Notes: generated by a model not told the origin, from the sequence alone. DNA of 10,404 bases from Selenomonadaceae bacterium (GCA_017445435.1 JAFSUE010000343.1:1-10404), one strand, 5' to 3'. Shown: positions 1 to 6,295, numbered from the stretch's first letter. Made by a program: numbers and translations.

Positions 1-648
1 GCTGAAAAGAAAATTCAAAATGAAGTTCTGCGCAATGTTGCCACGAAAGGTTTAAAAAATCTTTCAAATGCAAATACCGTCGTCCAAGTTGCTGGCGCGG
101 TTTATGACATTGGCGTTTCCATGAAAAAGTTGCTTGACGGCGAAATTACAGCGACTGAATTTGCGCGGGAAATTGGCGAAAAAGGTTCAGCGGTAATTGT
201 TTCTGGCGTCACTAGTATGTTAGGTACAGTTGCTGGCGCGGCGATTGCTGGACCAGTTGGCGCGTACATAGGAGGCGCTATTGGCTCAATGGTCGGCTAC
301 GTTGCCAACAATATGTTCTACGGCGCAGTTCTGCAAGCTTTTGATGAGGCGGAACTTTCGCGCAAACGGTATGAAGCTATTCACGAATTCTGCGAAAATT
401 CTATTAGTGAAATGCGGCGTCAACGCGCAGAATTTGAAAGGAAGACTGCCGAATTTTTATCCAATCGTCAACAAGTCATTGACAGAAGTTTAGATGATTT
501 TGAAGCGTCAATGCGTCGAAAAGATTTTAACGGCGTAAGTGCCGCGCTGAATGGAATTGCTGAAGAATTTGGCGGCGCGTTGCAGTTTCAAACTTTTGAT
601 GAATTCGATGAATTTATGCAGGACGAAGATTCAGTTTTAAGACTTTAA
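1..648 (+). CDS. Unrecognised glycine-zipper helical protein, 5' end outside the window
   Basis: The frame is open from base 1, so the gene begins upstream; the ATG at 121 is probably an internal methionine. The visible part is 215 residues. An amphipathic stretch (visible residues about 38-60, with DGEITATEFAREIGEKG) leads into a small-residue-rich hydrophobic segment at about 62-100 with a GxxxG-type pattern (GAAIAGPVGAYIGGAIGSMVGY), the kind of repeat that lets membrane helices pack closely. After it comes a charged helical region (about 110-165) likely to form a coiled coil, then an acidic tail with a DEFDEF motif. No enzymatic motif is visible. The next gene begins 23 nt after its stop and has the same overall design, so the two are probably co-transcribed and may act together. 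I do not recognise the family. A membrane-inserting or pore-forming role is only inference from the glycine zipper and flanking helices. Confidence 0.75.
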   Translation, partial: AEKKIQNEVLRNVATKGLKNLSNANTVVQVAGAVYDIGVSMKKLLDGEITATEFAREIGEKGSAVIVSGVTSMLGTVAGAAIAGPVGAYIGGAIGSMVGYVANNMFYGAVLQAFDEAELSRKRYEAIHEFCENSISEMRRQRAEFERKTAEFLSNRQQVIDRSLDDFEASMRRKDFNGVSAALNGIAEEFGGALQFQTFDEFDEFMQDEDSVLRL

Positions 649-656
649 AAAATTTG

Positions 657-663
657 AAGGGAG
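657..663 (+). promoter_or_regulatory. Shine-Dalgarno that places the start at ATG 672
   Basis: AAGGGAG lies 8 nt before ATG 672. A longer frame opens at TTG 654, but that start would lie in front of this ribosome binding site and has none of its own, so ATG 672 is preferred. Confidence 0.7.
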
Positions 664-671
664 TTTTGGAA

Positions 672-1682
672 ATGCCGATACCGTTTATTTTAGGAGCTTT
701 GGCGGCTGGTGCAGGAGCTTACGGCGTGAAAAAAGGTTACGACGCCAAAAAAAATATGGATAAAGCGAAGGCAATTAATAATGAGGCGCAGGAAATTGCT
801 AGTGCTACTGAATACAAAATTAATGATGTTCGTAACGATACAAATCAAACCATTGAACAGCTTGGCGAAACGAAAATTGAAATTTTGGCTGGCAGTTTGA
901 ATGATTTTGTTGAAAGTTTTTCGCGCTTGAAAAATGTTGAACTTAATGACAGCGTCGGTATGGAGGAACTGCGCGGCTTTAATCCCAACAGCAGAGATTT
1001 TATCGACATAAAAAACGCGTCTTTCAATGCTAAAGAATTGGCGTCGGGAACTGCAGGCGGCATAGCGGCAGGAACTTTAGCGGCAGTTGGCGCGTACAGT
1101 GCGGCTGGAACAATCGGCGTTGCAAGTACAGGCGCGGCGATTGCTGGATTAAGTGGCGCGGCGGCTACGAATGCAACTTTAGCATGGCTCGGCGGCGGTG
1201 CACTTTCAGCAGGCGGTTTCGGTATGGCAGGTGGAATGGCTGTACTTGGCGGAATTGTTGCAGGTCCAGCATTAGCGATTGGCGGCGCTTTTATGGCGTC
1301 GAAGGCTGAAAAGGCGCTGAATGATGCCCGCGCTAATTTGGATCAAGCGTACGCATTTCAAGAGCAAGGCGAAAATATTTGCTCCGTGCTGAATGCTATT
1401 CAAGATCGCGCAACTCAAATTAAAGATTTGCTTGACGAATTGGATTACAGAATGGCTAGAGCGGTCAACGAAGTTGATAACGTCATTTATGATTTTGGTA
1501 CAGACTTCAGAAAGTTTAATCGCGCGGCTAAAGAAACTGTTGGTATTGCCGTACAAATTGCAAAGACAATGAAAATTGTACTTGATACGCCGTTACTCAA
1601 TGAAGACGGCGAATTAAACGATTATGATACGCGCTATTTAATTGAAGATACACAAGATTTGCTTGACAGCGGAAAAATTTAA
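672..1682 (+). CDS. Unrecognised Gly/Ala-rich hydrophobic-core helical protein
   Basis: The protein has 336 residues when started at ATG 672. It opens with a short hydrophobic segment (residues 4-19, PFILGALAAGAGAYG) followed by a charged helical region (20-95). Residues about 127-209 form a long stretch of almost only Gly, Ala, Ser, Thr and bulky aliphatics, including the run TNATLAWLGGGALSAGG and then GGMAVLGGIVAGPALAIGG. A long helical, coiled-coil-like tail (210-305) and an acidic C-terminus follow. A helix/hydrophobic-hairpin/helix plan is shared by several alpha-helical membrane-inserting proteins, but I cannot assign a family by eye and see no catalytic motif. The core could span the membrane two to four times. 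The upstream gene has a smaller version of the same plan, and a terminator lies 36 nt after the stop, so this gene ends the operon. Confidence 0.85.
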   Translation: MPIPFILGALAAGAGAYGVKKGYDAKKNMDKAKAINNEAQEIASATEYKINDVRNDTNQTIEQLGETKIEILAGSLNDFVESFSRLKNVELNDSVGMEELRGFNPNSRDFIDIKNASFNAKELASGTAGGIAAGTLAAVGAYSAAGTIGVASTGAAIAGLSGAAATNATLAWLGGGALSAGGFGMAGGMAVLGGIVAGPALAIGGAFMASKAEKALNDARANLDQAYAFQEQGENICSVLNAIQDRATQIKDLLDELDYRMARAVNEVDNVIYDFGTDFRKFNRAAKETVGIAVQIAKTMKIVLDTPLLNEDGELNDYDTRYLIEDTQDLLDSGKI

Positions 1683-1718
1683 AAATCTTTCGTAGCCGTC
1701 ACCTCCCATAAAAAAATT

Positions 1719-1757
1719 TCCTTCACTTAGATTAAGCGAAGGATTTTTTATTTTTCA
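1719..1757 (+). terminator. Intrinsic terminator after the glycine-zipper gene pair
   Basis: An 11-bp stem with one A/C mismatch (arms 1719-1729 and 1733-1743, loop GAT) is followed by a T-rich tract (six T, A, five T). An A-run also lies before the stem. It closes the first operon. Its T tract runs into the promoter region of the next gene. Confidence 0.85.
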
Positions 1758-1790
1758 TTTCTTGACAAATGATATATAATGCAGAAAAAT
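1752..1790 (+). promoter_or_regulatory. Promoter region of the small membrane protein/HAD operon
   Basis: A perfect TTGACA (1762-1767) and a perfect TATAAT (1775-1780) occur here, but only 7 nt apart, too close to serve as one sigma-70-type pair. TATAAT could use TTTTCA at 1752-1757 (17-nt spacer), or TTGACA could use AAAAAT at 1785-1790 (17-nt spacer). The second option would put the transcription start near the beginning of the coding region. The two readings cannot be separated from sequence alone. Confidence 0.55.
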
Positions 1791-1809
1791 TTTTTTGGTG
1801 GTGAAAAAT

Positions 1810-2007
1810 TTGCTGGAACTTTTAAAGCGTTCAATGAACTTTTTAGATGTGCTGATTTTAGTAGCGGCAGTGTATATGTTTTCGCACTTCGATTATTCTA
1901 ACCTTTCCGCTATGAACATAGTTTACATTGTCGTCTTTGTTTTGTGGCTGATAATGTTGGTCGTCAGAATTTTTGTCGTTCATAAGAAAACGGGTAAGCA
2001 AAAATGA
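1810..2007 (+). CDS. Small membrane protein with two transmembrane helices
   Basis: About 65 residues. There are two hydrophobic segments (residues 12-27, LDVLILVAAVYMFSHF, and 36-57, NIVYIVVFVLWLIMLVVRIFVV), with basic residues near the N-terminus and a basic tail (HKKTGKQK). By the positive-inside rule both ends would face the cytoplasm. The start is uncertain. The frame opens at TTG 1795 and GTG 1798/1801, but GGTGGTGA at 1797-1804 is a good ribosome binding site 5 nt before TTG 1810, which I prefer; ATG 1834 is a fallback. The stop overlaps the start of the HAD gene (ATGA), which suggests coupled translation. No family is recognised, and the genuine coding nature rests on the promoter, the hydrophobic pattern and the overlap. 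Confidence 0.7.
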   Translation: MLELLKRSMNFLDVLILVAAVYMFSHFDYSNLSAMNIVYIVVFVLWLIMLVVRIFVVHKKTGKQK

Positions 2008-2813
2008 CTAAGGCAATTTTTTTTGACATTGACGGCACACTTTTAGCTAGCAACTCTGGAATGTTTTATCTTAGTGAAAGAGTTAAAACGGCGCTTCACC
2101 GTCTTAAAGACGCTGGGCATTACATTTTCATTGCGACGGGCAGACCGTATCCATTTTTGCAGGAAGAAATTTTAAATTTCGGCTTTGATGGCTTTGTCAT
2201 TCTCAACGGCGCGGTCGTCATTGTCGACGGTAAAATTATTTTTCAGCGTTCCCTTGATAAATCTGCCGTGAAAAAAATTTGTGAGTACGCCGAATCTGAA
2301 AATATTGAATATATTTTGGAAGGGCATCCGCAAATTTATTTTCGGCGTGACGCTAAAGCTGTTGAAAAATTTTTTGAAAAAATTCGTGTCGACTATTCAA
2401 ACTTCGTCCGCGATTTTAACCTTGACGACGTGGAAACTTTCAAGATTGAATGTTTAACTTTTCGCAAAGACGTTGAAACGCTGGATAAAGTTTATAAAAA
2501 AATTTTGGCGACGCCTGGCTTTACTGGCTGGTCAGATCCATTCCGCTTTAAAAGTTTGGAAGTGTCGGCAGTCAACGTCACGAAAGCTGAAGGCGTCCTG
2601 CGCGTACTTAAACACATTGGCGTTGACGTGAAAAATTCTTACGCATTCGGCGACGGCTACAACGATATTGAAATGATTAGCCGCGTGGGAACTGGGATTG
2701 CGATTGATACAGCAAGTGACGAATTGAAACGGTGCGCAAAATTTGTTGTGCCGAGCGCCATAAATGACGGCGTTGCAGTTGGCATAGAAAAATATATTTT
2801 AGCTGGTATCTAG
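2004..2813 (+). CDS. Cof-type HAD-superfamily phosphatase (class IIB)
   Basis: A cytoplasmic phosphohydrolase of 269 residues, the usual size for the Cof/YbiV-like family, which removes phosphate from small metabolites such as sugar phosphates or flavin precursors. All HAD motifs are visible. Motif I is FFDIDGTLL, with nucleophile D8 and acid/base D10. Motif II is IFIATGRP, with T45. A motif III lysine lies in NVTKAEGV (K194). The metal-binding motif IV is AFGDGYNDIEMI, with D217 and D221. The middle third (about residues 80-190) is the class IIB cap that sets substrate choice, so the substrate cannot be read from sequence. ATG 2004 overlaps the previous stop by 4 nt and no separate promoter is seen, so it is translated with the small membrane protein. 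No clear terminator follows; repeat element A begins 5 nt after the stop. Confidence 0.93.
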   Translation: MTKAIFFDIDGTLLASNSGMFYLSERVKTALHRLKDAGHYIFIATGRPYPFLQEEILNFGFDGFVILNGAVVIVDGKIIFQRSLDKSAVKKICEYAESENIEYILEGHPQIYFRRDAKAVEKFFEKIRVDYSNFVRDFNLDDVETFKIECLTFRKDVETLDKVYKKILATPGFTGWSDPFRFKSLEVSAVNVTKAEGVLRVLKHIGVDVKNSYAFGDGYNDIEMISRVGTGIAIDTASDELKRCAKFVVPSAINDGVAVGIEKYILAGI

Positions 2814-2818
2814 GTCGT

Positions 2819-2996
2819 GTTGAATAATTTTAAATTTTTTTATAAATTACTTTTCTTTTGGCGCAAATTTAGTTAGTAGTCAGTAGTGAGTAGTTAGTAG
2901 TTTAAAATGTTCGCCGCGTCCAACTCCACAGGGCGCTGAAATGCCGCTTAATTACCGTGATTTTTTTAATTTGAATTTTTCACGTAGTTATTCAAC
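2819..2996. repeat. Intergenic repeat element, copy A (GTTGAATAA/TTATTCAAC termini)
   Basis: This 178-bp element fills most of the gap between the HAD gene and the minus-strand operon. It is bounded by 9-bp perfect inverted termini (2819-2827 and 2988-2996). Read against the reverse complement of 8562-8794 it shares ordered blocks. These are the terminus, an 11-nt TTTTTTATAAA (2836-2846), a 17-nt exact match at 2851-2867, CGCCGCGTCC (2912-2921), GGCGCTG (2932-2938), AAATGCCGCT (2939-2948) and the other terminus. No target-site duplication is evident and no ORF fits. It may be a MITE-like element or a repeated structured RNA. It carries a heptamer array at 2867-2901. Confidence 0.75.
2867..2901. 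repeat. Heptamer tandem array inside element A
   Basis: Five 7-nt units fit the pattern NNNTAGT, the last four being NAGTAGT with a variable first base (T, C, G, T). The same pattern in complement, CTACTCA, recurs at 4734-4754. Copy B of the element has the right arm of a palindrome at the equivalent position instead. Confidence 0.8.
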
Positions 2997-3031
2997 TCCA
3001 ACTCGTAGCTTGTAGGAAAAATTTTTCTGCG
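2997..3031. repeat. Short heptamer-like repeat beyond the minus-strand stop
   Basis: On the minus strand, just after the stop of the HKD gene, the sequence holds two near-identical units CTACAAG and CTACGAG, in 7-nt register with the terminus of element A. The 11-mer CCTACAAGCTA here (plus-strand 3006-3016) recurs exactly at 6249-6259. GAAAAATTTTTC at 3016-3027 is a simple AT palindrome and not a convincing terminator. Confidence 0.45.
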
Positions 3032-4228
3032 CTAAAAATCAAAATATTTTTTTCGGTACTCTTCCAAATTTTTTACATTGCGTGATTGTTCGCCAATCTC
3101 TTCCCATAAACTGCCGTCATTGGACAGCGGATTCATACTAGTTAAAATATAATAATCGCTGTCGCAGATAAATAATTTGCCGTGCGAACTAATTTTGTTT
3201 GTATGGAAATTGCTGAACTGTTCAAAGTCATCTTTCAACTTTTTTATAAGTTCTTCGGTAGTTTGATTTCTATCGCTTGCAGAGTTATTCGACACGTTGC
3301 TATTTTCAATGCCATAAGCAATTTTTATCACGACGCCTTTTTCTAACAGCTTAAGAATTTTTTTGCGAAGTTTTTTATTACAAATTTTCCACGTCACCCA
3401 AGGGGACATTATGTCGACTTCCTTTTTAGCATTTTCCAGCGTCCTAACTAAAAGATTGTGCAGTTCGCCATTGCTAAAAATTTTATTTTTGTTACGTTCA
3501 TTTTCAGATTCCAAGCGAAAAATGTACTCATCTTTTTGATGAAGGCGTTCAGTTAAAATTTCAATTTGCCGTTGCGTTTCCGTAGTAACAGCGGATATTG
3601 CGGCGGCTTTTTCAGTTTCAATGGTAAATTTTTTTTCAGCAAGGATTTTTTCATTATTGGACAAAATTTTTTCAAGTTCAACTTTGCGGCGTGAACATTC
3701 TGATTCAATCGCCTGAATTTTTTCCTTCTGTAAATCGGATAAATTTTGACGAATCGCATTAATTTTTTCTTCGTACGAATTCCTTTGACAAACTAGGTCT
3801 TCTTTCAACTTTGCCAGTTCATCTTCAGTAGCGCGTTGAACTTCCAACTTTGTTTTATCGAGCAACGCTTCATAATCTTGGCGTACCTTTTCAGTTTCAT
3901 CAAAAATTTCTTGCGTTTCATCAAAGCGAATCAGTGAAAAAGAAAATCTCATGGCTACGTAGAAAAGCAAAAAAAATATTGCAACTTCGCGGATATAGTA
4001 AATGATGACGCCAAGCAACGCGGCTAAAATTAACCAGTGATATTGAACTTTCCATTCTAAATTTTTTCGCACGGACGCTAAATAAATTGTGAACGCCGCC
4101 GAAAGTACAAATATCAGCGCCGATAAAGTTAAATTGTCGCTAAAAAAAATTAGCAGTCCCGCCGTTATGCAGACTATTGAAAGGTCAGTCAGTTCGTAGC
4201 GCCAATCAGTTTTGTTTTCAAAATTCAA
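3032..4228 (-). CDS. Membrane-anchored coiled-coil protein with an HKD (phospholipase D-like) domain
   Basis: The protein has 398 residues. Residues 17-97 hold three or four transmembrane segments (about 17-33, 34-52, 64-78, 82-97). Residues about 103-245 are a long, highly charged heptad-rich coiled coil. Residues about 255-398 are a phospholipase D-like domain. It starts with LLVRTLENAKKEVDIMSPWV, and carries one HKD motif, HGKLFICD (H349, K351, D356), followed by TSMN, resembling the family's GSxN. A single HKD motif is typical of members that form their active site as dimers, including many nucleases, so nucleic-acid or phosphodiester cleavage is likely but the substrate is unknown. With an even number of helices the catalytic end would be cytoplasmic. 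The start is TTG 4228, 7 nt after a good site GGAAGGTG, and it overlaps the OB-fold gene by 11 nt. Confidence is high for the coding region and moderate for function. Confidence 0.88.
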   Translation of the reverse strand: MNFENKTDWRYELTDLSIVCITAGLLIFFSDNLTLSALIFVLSAAFTIYLASVRKNLEWKVQYHWLILAALLGVIIYYIREVAIFFLLFYVAMRFSFSLIRFDETQEIFDETEKVRQDYEALLDKTKLEVQRATEDELAKLKEDLVCQRNSYEEKINAIRQNLSDLQKEKIQAIESECSRRKVELEKILSNNEKILAEKKFTIETEKAAAISAVTTETQRQIEILTERLHQKDEYIFRLESENERNKNKIFSNGELHNLLVRTLENAKKEVDIMSPWVTWKICNKKLRKKILKLLEKGVVIKIAYGIENSNVSNNSASDRNQTTEELIKKLKDDFEQFSNFHTNKISSHGKLFICDSDYYILTSMNPLSNDGSLWEEIGEQSRNVKNLEEYRKKYFDF

Positions 4229-4682
4229 AGTCCTGCACCTTCCACGCCTTAATTTCTAATTCGCCTTTGTAAACGTCAATTTCGCCTTTCAAATAAATTA
4301 TCGCCCCTGTATCGCGACTTTGCAGAAGTACATCTTTTCTGCCAGCATTATCGGAATTAGTTTTGGCAAAGAGGACGCCTTTAATTGTCGAATCATTTTG
4401 AGGGTCTTTCAATTCAAAGAAAACATTGCCTTTGCCTTCGTTGAGACTTTGAACAATGCCGCGCGTTGAAATAGTTTTGCCTAAGAGTTCCTGATATTCA
4501 GTTGTTATTTCGTGAACTTCAAAAAAAGATTTCGTGACACTTTTATTTTGGACAACGTCATTTTCTACAGGCGGCGTAGTAGGTTGTACTGAATTGGAAG
4601 TACCCGAGCTAGAACCTAACGTATAAGCGCCAACTGCAACTATAATGACTAGGATAAACAATCCTAAAATTTTAAAGTTCAC
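4218..4682 (-). CDS. Membrane-anchored OB-fold protein
   Basis: The protein has 154 residues. An N-terminal hydrophobic segment (residues 4-22, KILGLFILVIIVAVGAYTL) lacks a convincing cleavage site, so it is probably an anchor. A low-complexity Ser/Thr/Pro/Asn linker (about 24-50) follows, then a small beta-rich domain (about 53-154). The order is a helix (VHEITTEYQELLGKTI), then RGIVQSL, NVFFELKDP, IKGVLF, AIIYLKGEIDVYKGELEIKAW. This matches the OB-fold of the tRNA-anticodon/XseA N-terminal type, which binds single-stranded nucleic acid, as I recall the family pattern. If the helix is an N-in anchor, the domain lies outside the cytoplasmic membrane, which is odd for a nucleic-acid binder. 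The start is GTG 4682, 7 nt after AAGGGGGAG. It is the first gene of a two-gene operon with the HKD protein. Confidence 0.85.
   Translation of the reverse strand: MNFKILGLFILVIIVAVGAYTLGSSSGTSNSVQPTTPPVENDVVQNKSVTKSFFEVHEITTEYQELLGKTISTRGIVQSLNEGKGNVFFELKDPQNDSTIKGVLFAKTNSDNAGRKDVLLQSRDTGAIIYLKGEIDVYKGELEIKAWKVQDFEF
4236..4243 (-). promoter_or_regulatory. Shine-Dalgarno deciding the TTG start of the HKD gene
   Basis: GGAAGGTG lies within the end of the OB-fold gene, 7 nt before TTG 4228. It supports this rare start codon and a translationally coupled pair. Confidence 0.65.
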
Positions 4683-4698
4683 AAAAATTCTCCCCCTT

Positions 4699-4761
4699 AT
4701 AATTAATTAGGAATGCGTAATGCGTAATGAAAACTACTCACTACTCACTACTCACTACAAA
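4699..4761. repeat. Nine-unit heptamer array in the leader of the minus-strand operon
   Basis: Nine consecutive 7-nt units run in one register. On the plus strand they include ATTAGGA, two ATGCGTA, ATGAAAA, three CTACTCA and a final CTACAAA. The sequence changes from unit to unit while the 7-nt phase is kept. The array lies between the promoter (4763-4791) and the ribosome binding site (4690-4698), so it would be transcribed in the 5' leader of the OB-fold mRNA. Confidence 0.8.
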
Positions 4762-4762
4762 A

Positions 4763-4791
4763 ATTATTTCAATTATAGTTTAAATTGTCAA
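4763..4791 (-). promoter_or_regulatory. Promoter of the OB-fold/HKD operon
   Basis: On the minus strand, a perfect TTGACA (4791-4786) and AATAAT (4768-4763) are separated by 17 nt. A perfect TATAAT also lies 8 nt after TTGACA (4777-4772), but its own upstream hexamer is poor. Transcription would begin near 4756, within the heptamer array. Confidence 0.65.
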
Positions 4792-4811
4792 GTACTTAAA
4801 AAATTAATTCC

Positions 4812-4866
4812 CAACATTTTATTTTAAATTTCATTCAAGCTACTTTCCAACAAAATTAAAATGTTG
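4812..4866. promoter_or_regulatory. Inverted repeat overlapping the MBL operon promoter, possible operator
   Basis: CAACATTTT (4812-4820) and its exact complement AAAATGTTG (4858-4866) are separated by 37 nt. The right arm fills the promoter spacer and abuts the -10 box at 4867. A regulator bound here could control the operon. The arms are AT-rich, so chance is possible. Confidence 0.35.
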
Positions 4867-4872
4867 TATAAT
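4844..4872 (+). promoter_or_regulatory. Promoter of the MBL/DUF3006/amidase operon
   Basis: A perfect -10 TATAAT (4867-4872) has TTTCCA (4844-4849, 4 of 6 matches to TTGACA) at an ideal 17-nt spacing. Transcription would begin near 4879, leaving a leader of about 48 nt before ATG 4927. A good ribosome binding site AAGGAG (4913-4918) lies 8 nt before the start. Confidence 0.65.
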
Positions 4873-4926
4873 TTTCAAATGATTTTCAGTAACATTAATT
4901 TTGTACAACTATGAAGGAGTGGTCGA

Positions 4927-5931
4927 ATGAGGAAAACTTTTTTATTGCCGCTAATCCTCCTTATATTTTTATTAAGCGGCTGTGGCTCATCGTCGGGAAA
5001 AAATTCTGCGGACGTTGAGCAAAAACCTTCGTCAAGCAACGTCGAGACAAGCGTTGCAAATTTTAAATCTGACTTGAAAATTACCATGCTAAACGTCGGG
5101 CAGGGCGATTCTTTCTTGATTCAAACTTCGACGCAAAATATTTTGATTGATACTTCAGATAAAGACGAACGCCAAAAGCTTGAATATGAACTTAATAAAG
5201 CTGGCGTTACCGTCTTTGACAAAATTATTTTAACGCATCCACACGCTGACCATATTGGCGGAATTGAATTACTTCTCACAGATAGCAAGTACACCGTCAA
5301 GGAAGTTTTCGACAATGGCATTGCGTCAACGTCAAGACTTTACATTAACTATATGAAATCGCTGAAGGATCGCGGCATTAAACACAGTACGCTGACTGCT
5401 GGCGACGTTGTAGACTTTGGCGGCGATGTGAAATTTGAAGTTCTCTACCCGCCGAAAGATTTAGTCAACTCTGTTAATGACGGCAACCAAAAAACTGATC
5501 CTAATAATGAATCAATCGTTGGACGCCTTCATTACAAAGATTTTACTATGATGTTCACAGGCGACGCCGAATTGAAAGTTGAAAGTGAAATTTGGGCTGA
5601 CAATGACGAAAAAAAGTTGAAAAGTAAAATCTTGAAAGCTGGTCATCATGGCAGTCGTACTTCATCATCTGAAAACTTTGTGCGCGTCGTCAATCCTGAA
5701 TGCGTCTTAATTTCAGCTGGTGAACCTGGCATACGTGGCGGAAATACGTATGGGCATCCTCACGTTGAATCTTTGCAAAATTACTTGGACGCTGATATTG
5801 ATAGCCAAAATATTTTGTGGTCGTGGAAAAATGGTACAGTCACCATTGAGACTGACGGCAAAAATTTTTCAGTCACGCCTGAAAAAAAGGAGGACTGGGT
5901 ACAAGCATGGATAGACAACAAGAAAAAATAA
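4927..5931 (+). CDS. ComEC/Rec2-like metallo-beta-lactamase-fold lipoprotein
   Basis: A lipoprotein of 334 residues. The signal peptide ends in the lipobox LSGC (C19), so the mature protein is lipid-anchored outside the cytoplasmic membrane, with a Ser-rich linker to about residue 48. Residues 50-315 form a metallo-beta-lactamase fold of the type found at the C-terminus of the competence protein ComEC. The motifs are MLNVGQGDSFLI (54-65), the metal site HPHADH (H104, H106, D108, H109), NNESIV (193-198), FTGD (D213), GHHGS (H240, H241) and a late YGHPH (H277, H279). The core metal ligands of an active hydrolase appear present. It has no ComEC membrane channel, so it is a stand-alone extracytoplasmic enzyme, possibly a nuclease or other phosphodiesterase. 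The substrate is not known. It overlaps the DUF3006 gene by 25 nt, a common pairing. Confidence 0.93.
   Translation: MRKTFLLPLILLIFLLSGCGSSSGKNSADVEQKPSSSNVETSVANFKSDLKITMLNVGQGDSFLIQTSTQNILIDTSDKDERQKLEYELNKAGVTVFDKIILTHPHADHIGGIELLLTDSKYTVKEVFDNGIASTSRLYINYMKSLKDRGIKHSTLTAGDVVDFGGDVKFEVLYPPKDLVNSVNDGNQKTDPNNESIVGRLHYKDFTMMFTGDAELKVESEIWADNDEKKLKSKILKAGHHGSRTSSSENFVRVVNPECVLISAGEPGIRGGNTYGHPHVESLQNYLDADIDSQNILWSWKNGTVTIETDGKNFSVTPEKKEDWVQAWIDNKKK
5887..5893 (+). promoter_or_regulatory. Shine-Dalgarno with an unusually long spacer (DUF3006 gene)
   Basis: AAGGAGG is a near-perfect site, but its last base lies 13 nt before ATG 5907. No ATG, GTG or TTG in frame lies nearer. The GerMN gene shows the same arrangement (7344-7351, then 13 nt to ATG 7365). 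Confidence 0.55.
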
Positions 5932-6248
5932 ATCTCGATGAACTTCGTGAAAATAATTTAGACGCTGAAAATATTTCTGACGAATCAAATTCCAATAAAT
6001 CAAATTCCGACGAAAAAGTTTTCAGCGTTTATCTTGACAGAATCGAAGAACTTGAAGACGGTACGGCAGATGCAGTACTGTTGCTTGACGACGATGAAGA
6101 CGATTATTCCGCGCAGATTGTCATTCCCGCTAGTTGCTTGCCTGACGACGTAAGCGACGGCGATTATTTGACGATTAAAATTTCTTACGACGAAGCTAAA
6201 ACTAAAGCCGCCTTTGAAACTGCGCGGCAACTTTTAAATGACCTTTAA
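5907..6248 (+). CDS. DUF3006-domain protein, partner of the MBL lipoprotein
   Basis: The protein has 113 residues and no signal peptide. The first 37 residues are acidic and low in complexity, and contain a 15-nt direct duplication encoding ESNSN/KSNSD (AATCAAATTCC at 5983-5993 and 5998-6008). Residues 39-110 match the pattern of DUF3006: VYLDRIEE, then AVLLLDDDE, IPASCLP and a GDYLTIKI strand. Family members are small beta-rich proteins with no known activity, frequently encoded beside ComEC-like MBL hydrolases. Here the start lies inside the end of that gene, so the two are translationally linked. The hydrolase is exported and this protein is not, so direct contact is not obvious. The extended acidic N-terminus looks like an addition to the core domain. 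Confidence 0.85.
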   Translation: MDRQQEKINLDELRENNLDAENISDESNSNKSNSDEKVFSVYLDRIEELEDGTADAVLLLDDDEDDYSAQIVIPASCLPDDVSDGDYLTIKISYDEAKTKAAFETARQLLNDL

Positions 6249-6281
6249 CCTACAAGCTAATTCCTAAAAGCTAAAAGCTAA
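6247..6281. repeat. Heptamer array between the DUF3006 and amidase genes
   Basis: Five 7-nt units with consensus NNNCTAA (AACCTAC, AAGCTAA, TTCCTAA, then two AAGCTAA) start on the last two bases of the DUF3006 stop codon. They end 3 nt before the GGAGTGAT ribosome binding site of the amidase. Successive TAA triplets fall in all three frames. Confidence 0.8.
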
Positions 6282-6295
6282 CACGGAGTGATGAT

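Noticed and set aside
1272..1556. 94-codon minus-strand open frame
   Set aside because: It is antisense to the Gly/Ala-rich protein gene and has no recognisable domain or leader.
2820..2850. AT-only hairpin after the HAD gene as a terminator
   Set aside because: The stem contains only A-T pairs and has no clean T tract, and the bases belong to repeat element A.
2867..2901. CRISPR-like array
   Set aside because: The units are only 7 nt with no spacers, so this is a tandem heptamer repeat, and no cas gene is present.
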